A stretch of DNA of 64,000 nt. Source: Lineus longissimus. Taxonomy: Eukaryota > Nemertea > Pilidiophora > Heteronemertea > Lineidae. Both the position numbers and the translations under genes were made by a program. This document shows positions 9,662-64,000 of this stretch, in pieces. Below the pieces are notes generated by a model. It did not search any database. It had not been told where the DNA came from and saw only the letters and a program-made list of their open reading frames with translations. The stretch spans positions 1,242,501-1,306,500 of the forward strand of contig NC_088309.1 of assembly GCF_910592395.1 (NCBI RefSeq), given 5' to 3'. Within the stretch, counting starts at the first letter, position 1. Each line of letters begins with the position of its first letter.

Positions 9662-12103
9662 GTAGGTATCATTCGGTCCTCGCCAATATTCCTAATCATC
9701 GAAATAATCAATGGATTTGTAACAAGGTCTTTTTGGTATATTTGATTTACAGAACAATCCTGCATAGCAACAACTTACCAACCTGTGTCCTATATCCTAA
9801 TTTACCTCGCTCCTTTTGTTTTTTACGCATTCCTTAGTCCATCAAGAGTATGCCTCTACCTCGGTGTTTGTCATATCATCAGCAGTGCAAGAAGATACCA
9901 AGAGTTACTCAATACAATGTTGGTCATATTGGGGTTGCAGGACATAGTCTGTGACTATGGCAAACTACTGTACACAGCAAGGGTTCATCATAGTGATCTT
10001 CCGCATTGCACTCGCGATACGATAGGAATGACGAATTCTTTGTAAGCGAACAGATTCCATGCGCGAAGACAAAAAATTCTTCTTTCGTCAACCGTTCATC
10101 GTGAGTGACATGCAGAACCTCACTGCATGTGAAAACCCAAATCCCTTTTCAGGGAGTCGAGTACGTACATGTATCACCCCATTTCTGAACCAAGCTGAAT
10201 GCATCCCGACTGCAACATTAAACGCCTCCTTTTTAAAAACAATTCCAGTTTCCTTTTCTCCTATTAACGCCAATCCTGAAAGCCATTTATGTACATATTT
10301 TATTAGACTCCTTTATTAGACTCCTTTGATGTCCCGCGTAATCCACAGGTAAGACGTTGGTCGATATTTTGTCAGCTATTAACGCTTTCGTTCTGTAGAG
10401 GGCGCCACTGCCCCCGGGTGATAGACAACTTTCAACATCATGCTGCTGTACATAACTTAGCCAACACTCTAACAGTAGTAGCTCATCGTTCAATGCTGTT
10501 AGGTTGTAATATTGATTACGCCAACGTAGCCCCGTAGTTTGAAGTCACCCGATCTTTCGATTTACATTGCGATACATGAAAATAAGCGCTTGGCCCGAGC
10601 ATAAACAATATGGTCGAAGCCATGTCTGTCCTGGAACAAAAGAACGATCTTGCCAGCAACTGTCTTTCATCCACGACATAGAGAAGATATAAGTTGGGTT
10701 GCTCTCCATGATGTCTGATCTCGCTGTCTCTAACTACAGCCGGGGCCAACACGAAAAAAAATCGTGATTGTTTGAATCACGTGATTCACGTTCATCCTTC
10801 ATACCAGCAACATTTTCGTTTGCGATATGTTTCATACTTACATATATGATAGGAACAATCACGTTTTTTCGTGTTGGCTGCGACTGCAGTAGTCTTTGCT
10901 TTAACTCGTAATCCCACTATGGCTAAAGCTTCGGACGGGGATTTGATATCCTCTATCACCTCAATACCTAATACCAAATATATATATATATCGAGTTGGC
11001 AGGATAAACTTTCATTGACGTTATGCTATTAACTGTGGTGCTCTTTTGAAAGTACATTTGACTAAATCAGGAATTTGTATTCATGATTTTTATAAGAAGT
11101 TTCAAGCTGCATCTCTTTCATGCAATTAAGACATTGGCCACTGTTGACTAGGTGTCGCAACCGTAAATCTCTTGGTTGTGCTCTCGGTCCCATGTCAATT
11201 TCATACTGAAACAACATGCAATGTGTTGATGACCGCGGGTACAGTCTTGCCACCAATGAATCCCCTGTTCAACACGTCTTCAACGGTCTCAAAAGATTGC
11301 GTTCTAGGCTCCCATCAAAATGATTATTTGGTCACTGTCAAATGCTCCCGGCAAACAGTACAAGTACAGTACAAGTACGTGCAGTAGTGCACTTTACAGC
11401 TACACATTGTTCTTTCCCCACAGGACTACAACAATGAACTGGACAGATTACGGCGAGAAGTCCAGCGCTACAAGATGGAGCTGACCAACCGCGACAGTAA
11501 CTTCAACCGCGTCTTCACGGAGTTCCAGCCGGTCGTGGTCGACTCCCGCGCCGGGAGGATAGCCACTCAGCAGCAGCAGATCATGTCCAATACAACAAAC
11601 TTCGGCTCACCGCAGTCACCCCATAGGCGAGAGAAGACATTCGCGTACGCAACAGCCAACAGCCATTCATTTGATGATGAACCTCTAGTACGTACTGTTA
11701 TCCTCACGTGTTTTGATATTGGCGTGCGTGAGAGGAATGTTCTCCTGAGAAGTAACCAATAAATATCAAAGATCATTCAACCGTTTCCCTGCAATAGTCG
11801 GAACACTAGTCACCAGTTTTGGTGTTTTGGCAACCATGATTGAAATCAGAGATCCAGATGGCCCCAGGATATATGTTACATGTATTGACCATCGAAGTGA
11901 TTATAATGCATTGCACAGTTCATCTTAATGATTTTTCAGTGATCACTACACTCTTTCTTATCCAGTTTTTCCCTCCAACCCGAAGTGCCTCGTCCATGTC
12001 CACGAGTACAAGCCGTCTGCCAACACTGCCCACGAATCAGAAGGTGACTAAGTTAATGAAGCCTCGCCCATTGTCTAAGGAACTGCTTTCCGGGAAGAAT
12101 TGA
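8918..12103 (+). CDS. FAM184-like coiled-coil protein, complete, 3 exons, 381 aa
   Basis: Exons 8918-9661, 11424-11687 and 11966-12103 join at phase 0 throughout (744+264+138 nt). The start ATG at 8918 sits in a good context (GCCAAAATGT). Residues about 14-70 (MSKKVAELTQVV, then a long E/K/Q-rich helix) resemble the N-terminal FAM184 domain of vertebrate FAM184A/B. Residues about 20-240 are almost continuous heptad-type coiled coil. Exon 2 carries ELTNRDSNFNRVF, close to the conserved block near the C-terminus of FAM184A, followed by a Ser/Gln-rich, probably disordered tail. The protein is only about a third of the vertebrate FAM184A length, so the long central coiled coil is missing or abbreviated. 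The function of the family is not established. There is no signal peptide or membrane segment. It is convergent with the Trk gene. Confidence 0.78.
9662..11423. other. FAM184-like intron 1, with a small inverted-repeat element
   Basis: 1762 bp. I looked for extra coiled-coil exons here and found none with acceptable splice sites; short ORFs at 9785-10045 and 10059-10319 show no E/K/L-rich coiled-coil character. Contains the inverted-repeat element at 10745-10878 and a short (TA)n run near 10977-10991. Confidence 0.6.
10745..10878. repeat. 134-bp element with about 25-bp terminal inverted repeats
   Basis: GCCAACACGAAAAAAAATCG at the left end pairs with CGTTTTTTCGTGTTGGC at the right, and pairing continues through CAATCACG. 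Inside lies a perfect 14-bp palindrome GAATCACGTGATTC (10774-10787). It resembles a tiny MITE; no clear target duplication was seen. Confidence 0.7.
11424..11687 (+). CDS. FAM184-like coding exon 2
   Basis: Acceptor TTCCCCACAG, donor GTACGT; 88 codons, phase 0-0. It begins DYNNELDRLRREVQRYKMEL and continues TNRDSNFNRVF, the conserved C-terminal FAM184 motif, then a Q- and S-rich stretch. Confidence 0.85.
11966..12103 (+). CDS. FAM184-like terminal exon
   Basis: Acceptor CTTATCCAG. It encodes 45 residues (Ser/Thr/Pro-rich, ending ELLSGKN) and TGA. Low-complexity basic tail; no domain. Confidence 0.75.
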   Translation, partial: FFPPTRSASSMSTSTSRLPTLPTNQKVTKLMKPRPLSKELLSGKN

Positions 12104-12838
12104 CCAACTGGACTATTCGTCTTCTGAAGTAGAATTGGACTACAATGTATCAGTCCCCGTCGGGATTTGGACGCTGAAGGACTCAATAGCGAGTTCAGGG
12201 AAATCGAAAACAACTGCTGCCGTGTGACGTTTCCGTATCGATTTTACGTACATGCATGATACTAGAATTTCTGAAGCGTAAAATGGATGCGTTCTGTGGG
12301 AGAGCGACCTTTCGATTTGCTCGAACTCGGTAATTGTAACTACCTCTTAGTTGTGGTCAAAGATTGGTCCAGAAATGATACACCCTCAACGTCTGTCACT
12401 ACTTTTGATTGTCAACATCTCGTGGGAGTTGCTTTGGGTCTGTACAAAATGGAATGTAAGGAAAGCCAAAGCCCATTGACAGCTTACTAGGGCCAGATCT
12501 GGTTGGCTGATGCCTGTTGCCAAAATTGTGAAATTCAAATCCACCAGCGTTGACATCTGGTGACTATCGAAAAGACTCCTAGTAATGTGAATAGGAAATG
12601 TGTTGACACGAGGATCCCTCTATGAAATTCAGGACGATAATAGTATGGGTTTATCGTCCAATATTGTTTAATTACCAGGCAGTGTAAATCAGTAAATCAA
12701 CGTTTATCAGGTTAACCATGTCAAGGGTATTTTTTTATCAATGAAGTCTGTTGTGCGATGTCTTTGATAACGCAGTTGATATTGTATTTTTGACGACAAA
12801 AGCTTTTTATTCTATGTATATTTTCATACTGCACTTCG

Positions 12839-12844
12839 AATAAA
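12839..12844 (+). terminator. FAM184-like poly(A) signal AATAAA
   Basis: An exact AATAAA lies 736 nt downstream of the stop, followed within 30-40 nt by a T/G-rich stretch (TCTTTCTGT). The 3' UTR would be about 12104-12865 and contains no ORF of note. Confidence 0.6.
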
Positions 12845-13586
12845 GACATTCATATAACTTCGAGTGATATAGTTCTTTCTGTACAACAAAACATTTTGGA
12901 GACAATATCAATCTTCGATGGAGCTTATAACTGAATCATTTCATCATTCGATTGAAAAATACAAAACTGCTTAAGATGACAAATAATTCTTTATTTTTGT
13001 TTCCATCTCTGCGGTATGCATTGAGAGTATCACAATCATATACACGGAACAGGCAGTGGAATCTTCTCGTTTCGCAACATTTTAAGTCTCAAGCATGTTA
13101 AGTATAGAGCAACATCGGAAACCTGAATAAATAGAGAATGGTCAACATCTTCTGTCCAGTTAACAACGCAAGAGGCCACAAATTTTAAAGGGTCTTTGTA
13201 TATCAACCGAAAAAAGCTGATATACCGTTGTTATAAAAAAGTATACATGTCCCAAAGCCTTCACATAAACTGTTAGAGGTCGCGTTAAGAAACTGGGTGA
13301 CAATCTCCAGCAGCACCTTTTGCGCACTGGTGCAAACCCATAACATCTGTCTTGTTTAAACGCTTTGTTTTGATTCAAAACCTGCCTTTGAACTAGCCTT
13401 TGAGTCGTTTTAGAATCTACTCGAAGTATCCCATATTGGAAAAGGGAGTACTAGCGGTCGAGGGGCTCAGGTCCATTCAAACATCAGTCACGTGACTGCC
13501 GGGCCGGAATACTAAACTTCCCACTGGCTGATTCACCACGTTATTCTTTGACATTGTCACGGTGTCTGGTCATTGACAGAAGCATA

Positions 13587-13762
13587 TTATTCGTACGCGA
13601 TATCACTCAAGCAGAATTAATTTTGGTTGTCGTATTCGTAGTTAATCTGGTAAATGGAAGTGGTGGCAGGTGGTTACATAATACGCTGTTACCCCTGCTC
13701 CCTGCCTGAACAACTGCAAAAGTAATCAACAGGATTAGTTATGCGAAATCACGTACGAATAA
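13587..13762. mobile_element. MITE copy A, 176 bp, terminal inverted repeats
   Basis: Ends TTATTCGTACG / CGTACGAATAA are perfect inverted repeats, and weaker pairing continues inward. The interior (GTGGTTACATAATACGCTG, TTACCCCTGC) recurs in inverted orientation at 28338-28525, so two members of one family are present. No coding capacity. Confidence 0.85.
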
Positions 13763-14459
13763 ATTACCTTTGTCTGTCATCAGAGACTTTGTTTGTTTGC
13801 TGTTAAGTAAGAGGAAGACAAAGCAGTTTAAACCCAGGAGAGGCTAAAAGTCGGAGTAAACGTCGTCCTAGCGGACGCAGGACGTCAGCCCGGTGACGTC
13901 CTTAAAGATATCTGCAGCATTAGGAACAACACAAGCTTGACATAGTGTGATGGAAATACATTCACAGAACACGGTACACTATAAAATTTCCGTTCTGTAT
14001 GCTGATAAAAACGTCTTACGTCTTGCAAAATTAACCTGGATAACATCCTGCATTACCAGAACAACATTTACCCTTGGGGGTGGGTGAGGGCTACCAGCGT
14101 GTTCACATCACATTCAGCTTGAAGACATGCGCGCAGATATTAACATGGATGAATGATTATACACATGATATTATTTACAACAGTAATTTTTCATTTATAA
14201 ACGCTAGTTACAAAAATAATCTTTAGGGCTATTACAGGAACAACAGCTTGAATCAAATGGATTTTACCGCGGAATTGCTCTCGTGAAATCAACAGCTGAT
14301 TGGTTTATGCACTAGTAAAGTGTTCCTTTAATAGTGGAGAGGTAGGCACGTTCTACCACAAAATAGAAGTTCAAATCAGCTTCAGATAGTGTATATAGAG
14401 GGCGTTCCAGAAGGAAAGCAACCTGATCTCTATTCAACAGAGAATAAACAGTTCAAGGC

Positions 14460-14860
14460 TGTTCATCACAAACTACTGTTCCATCAAAAACAGTTGCAGG
14501 CAGTTCATCTCAATCCGCTACTTCACCAAAGTCAGTCCCTTGCTGCTCATCACAATCCACGGTTCCCTCAAAGCCAGTTACAGGCTGTTCATCACAATCA
14601 CTGTTCCATCAAAGCCAGTTCAATGCTGTTCATCAGAATCCACTGTTTCGTTCATCACAACCCACTGTTTTGTTCATCACAATCCACTGTTTCGTTCATC
14701 AGAATCCACTGTTTCGTTCATCACAATCCACTGTTTTGTTCATCACAATCCACTGTTTCGTTCATCACAATCCACTGTTTTGTTCATCACAATCCACTGT
14801 TTTGTTCATCACAATCCACTGTTTTGTTCATCACAATCCATTGTTCCATCGAAGCGGCCC
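14460..14860. repeat. Compound minisatellite: four about 42-bp units followed by about ten 22-bp units
   Basis: The 42-bp unit starts GTTCATCACAATCC and carries TTCC.TCAAAGCCAGTT. The 22-bp unit CACTGTTTCGTTCATCACAA(TC) is a shortened version of the same sequence with C/T variation in GTTTCG/GTTTTG. A 205-codon plus-strand ORF (14389-15006) runs across it but looks like a repeat by-product. The change of unit length suggests the 22-bp array grew from a deletion derivative of the 42-bp array. Confidence 0.9.
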
Positions 14861-15842
14861 AGGATATTCATCACAAACTACTGTTCAGTCTAAGCCAGGA
14901 TCAGACTGTTCATCAACATCACATCGGACACAGGAACATCTTCCAATGTATCACTTATTTTTGTGAATATTACAACAAGTTTATCGTCTATATTTACAAA
15001 ACTTAACAACAATATATGTTCAGCCAAACCGATTAGTACCCGCAGTTCAATATCACCTTTTCACTTCGAAGACATCGTCCACTTGTAAATCAAATACAAC
15101 CAGTCTATAACGACGTTTTGTCGTGACCTGCACGAATATACAATTTACGATCGAAGCAGCCGGTAGCATCAGAAAAAGCTGATTAATAACTTTATAATTT
15201 GCTCCAGGCTCCAGTCATTATACTAATATTTTTCACATAGTCCTCAGAGGAGAGAGTACATCCACTCTAGAGAGCATATACCGCGAATAACGAGGGTACA
15301 GAGGGAGTGAACACATCTGATGAGAAACGTGACTCTAGAATATGGGTAGGTGTTCCACCTGTCCAACGGCTACAAGGATGATCTCCTCAAGAAATACACG
15401 GTCTGGATCTAGCTTAGTTCCCAATAGTGCTTTGATAACAGGGCCATCGTCCCTAAAGGCATGATGAAGGATATAAGACCCACACTATCTCCTAATTGCC
15501 TACCGGCCTCATTCAACGGAATGAGTTTCGGGGACGTGATTACGCTGACGGTGGTTTCTACTGACAGATCCAGCTGAATCAGTAAGCACATTATACATGT
15601 TACAAGTGTCAACAACACCATAACACGTTAGCCAGCTAAGATTCCTCCTCACCACATCCTATGGAGGAAGTACGTCTAGTTGTTACTGATTTCGGCCAAT
15701 TGCCGTGAAAGCAACTTTCTTCCCTATGTGCAACACCAGGCAATAAGCATGAAGAAATTCACTTTTTTGAATGACACAAGTTTACCTGGCTAACGTGCAG
15801 TTCAAAATTCTGAAAAATTTTTAAAGCCCACATTTTTTTGGA

Positions 15843-15848
15843 CTTTAA
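15843..15848 (-). terminator. Possible Trk poly(A) signal (ATTAAA on minus strand)
   Basis: TTTAAT on the plus strand reads ATTAAA on the minus strand, about 165 nt past the Trk stop. I found no exact AATAAA nearer the stop. Tentative. Confidence 0.3.
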
Positions 15849-16011
15849 TATTTTTTTACATCTGTAGCATGATAAATTAGCCGCAATCAATTTCTTCGTG
15901 GTCGTGTTATCGGGGGCCTTGTAATGTTAATCAGAGAGTAAACCATTCGGGACCGGCGATTCTTGGTCGTCATAGCGGGGTGGTACAATGATTACAAGAG
16001 TACTGATTACG

Positions 16012-62301
<46,290 letters not shown>

Positions 62302-64000
62302 TCTGAAAAATCCACCGAAATAACGCAGCGGCACGTTTTATTGATATTTCCTTTTATCGCAATCTCAGATTTTGTCCCAGTACATATCACGCGCTTTTCT
62401 TGCAGAAACCGTCAGCTAATATCCACGATTCACCGTCATTAGATTGATCAATTGTCTCAACTATCGGCTGGTTCTGATTGCTCTGATCCTTAACGGAATT
62501 CCGGTTGAAATGTTTTTTGTTATATGTCCTTGTTCGAGATCGCATTTCATATACGAGACTAATGTTATGACGCTGTCACATTCAGAACCTGTGAGAATGA
62601 CGATTTCCTGTGGCGTCATTGAGACAGTGTCACCTGGTGTTCTCAAGCAGAACCTGTTGTGCAACTCAGTCGGATAAATCTGGGGGAAGCAGCAGAAGAC
62701 ACAGGTTATAATCAATAATCGGTAAAGAGTACAGGGTGTCCCTTTCAACACTCGCGCTCTCTCTTTTGATTCAGAAATAAGTGGAATGCATCATCAGTGC
62801 CGTCAGAGCACAAACTTTTCCATTGTAAATGTAAATGGTTGATTCCATGCGGCTTTGGGAGGGCGACAGACATGACGCATGTTTCCTTGGAGAAACAACA
62901 AAGATACTGTCCCTGGTAGAAGGGTCGCCTGGTTGTTAGCGAAAGATTGTTATGTGGTGGTCGTCTCAGAGCCACTTAGCCATTACATTTCAAACGGATG
63001 GTCAGCACTGAACCGGTGTAGAAGTTTAAAATGTCCTGGGATAGAATGTCCGGGAAACAATGAATTCTATTATGCGCTTTAATCTCTGAGCTATTGGCGG
63101 TCATGGCCTCTATAGAACCAGATAGTGCAATACAATAGGGCCGGACACTTTTTCCAGGGGGACATTTTCTTCTTTTACACCGGCTCTATGATAACACATT
63201 TTAATTCTTGGGCAGACGAGATGACCCACTCGAAAAAAAACCCTTGAAGGACTGAAGAAACTCGATGTGTCCTTTAATATCTATATTTATAACTTTTTAC
63301 AAAAGGAATTTGTTTCTATAGCAATACAAAGAACATTCAATTGTACATTACTCCATTATACATGTCGTTTAATGCTACGAAAGCAAATATTTTCAGCGAA
63401 GTAAAGATATCTATTTCGGAACTCAAAACTTATTTTGTAACGCTACTTTGTTACCATTCCATGTTCCATAGTCGTATGTTAGTGGTAATCTAGACTCGGG
63501 AAAACCCCATGCAAGCACTGCGACTGATCGAGCAGGGTCAGAAATATTTTTGCATCATATTTGGATAATTCAGGATAGCGTTGAGCACATTTCAAACAAA
63601 AGTTAATGTTCAGGTCTGGAAAGAAACGTGGACAATACAGCACAGCAAGCAGACGTACTAGCGTGTGCTTTATATCAGTAGGCCTACTGCTTAAATGTGT
63701 ACCCAATGCGTATTAACAAACAGTAGTGAAATCTCGAAGAAAAAAACTTTGAACAATAAACCCTGCCCTCTGGAAACAGACCGATCACTCGCATTGTTGG
63801 CATGTGTCAGAAAATGAGTTCTGTAACAAATTTTGGTTCCCATTATTCAGACAAGCCATAAGTGTTTGATTAGCTGCTTCTTTCATATTGTTTTTAACAC
63901 CCTGTATAATCCAGTCGTAAAAGACGCCGAAATGATTTTCTAACAGCTTCGTCAACTCCTAACGTGCCTATAGAATATTGATTCATAGCCTATTATATCG
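62302..64000. other. Upstream of the Trk start codon
   Basis: Either 5' UTR and promoter or, if TTTTTCAG at 62302-62309 is an acceptor, a 5' intron. No CpG-dense promoter or other coding exon is visible. TAGGCCTAC at about 63679. Confidence 0.5.

Larger units (their letters stand above)
12866..16011. other. Convergent intergenic region between FAM184-like and Trk
   Basis: No gene recognised. It contains the MITE at 13587-13762 and the 42/22-bp minisatellite at 14460-14860. The 15000-16011 part must include the Trk 3' UTR; ORFs there (for example minus 15409-15621) have no homology. Confidence 0.5.

Noticed and set aside
14389-15006. 205-codon His/Gln-rich ORF as a gene
   Set aside because: It is explained by the 42/22-bp minisatellite; an alternative frame is equally open over the same bases.

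Overview
This is a eukaryotic, metazoan genomic window. Genes are split into short exons with GT..AG introns, introns are long, and most of the DNA is AT-leaning non-coding sequence full of minisatellites, foldback elements and MITE-like repeats. The gene families present (SPAG8, FAM184, Trk receptor tyrosine kinase) place it in an invertebrate bilaterian. Repeated use of the word TAGGCCTA(C) and the single Trk gene would suit an echinoderm or hemichordate, but a lophotrochozoan cannot be excluded from the sequence alone.

Layout. (1) 330-1943, plus strand: the last five exons of SPAG8, a ciliary/sperm microtubule protein; its 5' end lies outside the window. (2) 1944-8850: intergenic DNA with a 17-copy 60-bp minisatellite (4364-5386) and a 745-bp foldback element with long inverted arms and a 6-bp target duplication (5490-6234). 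(3) 8918-12103, plus strand: a complete three-exon coiled-coil gene of the FAM184 family (381 aa). (4) 12861-16011: intergenic DNA with a small MITE and a 42/22-bp minisatellite. (5) 62301-16012, minus strand: a complete Trk (neurotrophin receptor type) gene. I assembled 13 coding exons by hand. All splice phases agree and the total of 2508 nt gives 835 codons plus stop, close to vertebrate Trk lengths. The domain order is signal peptide, LRRNT, three 72-nt LRR exons, LRRCT, two Ig domains, extracellular stalk, transmembrane helix, juxtamembrane NPNY site, kinase, and C-terminal YLDLIE tail.

The Trk gene dominates the window. Its first coding intron is about 37.5 kb (24590-62101) and holds nearly everything from 24.6 to 62.1 kb: a MITE copy, a foldback family, a large 35/40-bp minisatellite, a tRNA-derived SINE, the 3' end of a LINE, and several diverged tandem duplications. 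I found no convincing host gene nested in it. FAM184-like and Trk are convergent, with about 3.2-3.9 kb between their ends.

The three genes are not an operon and need not work together. SPAG8 is ciliary, the FAM184-like protein is a coiled-coil protein of unknown role, and Trk is a signalling receptor. The most notable biology is an invertebrate Trk that keeps both canonical docking tyrosines (NPXY for Shc-type adaptors, YLD for PLC-gamma), the YxxxYY activation loop and the vertebrate-like exon cassettes. The other notable item is the set of repeat elements whose structure can be read directly.
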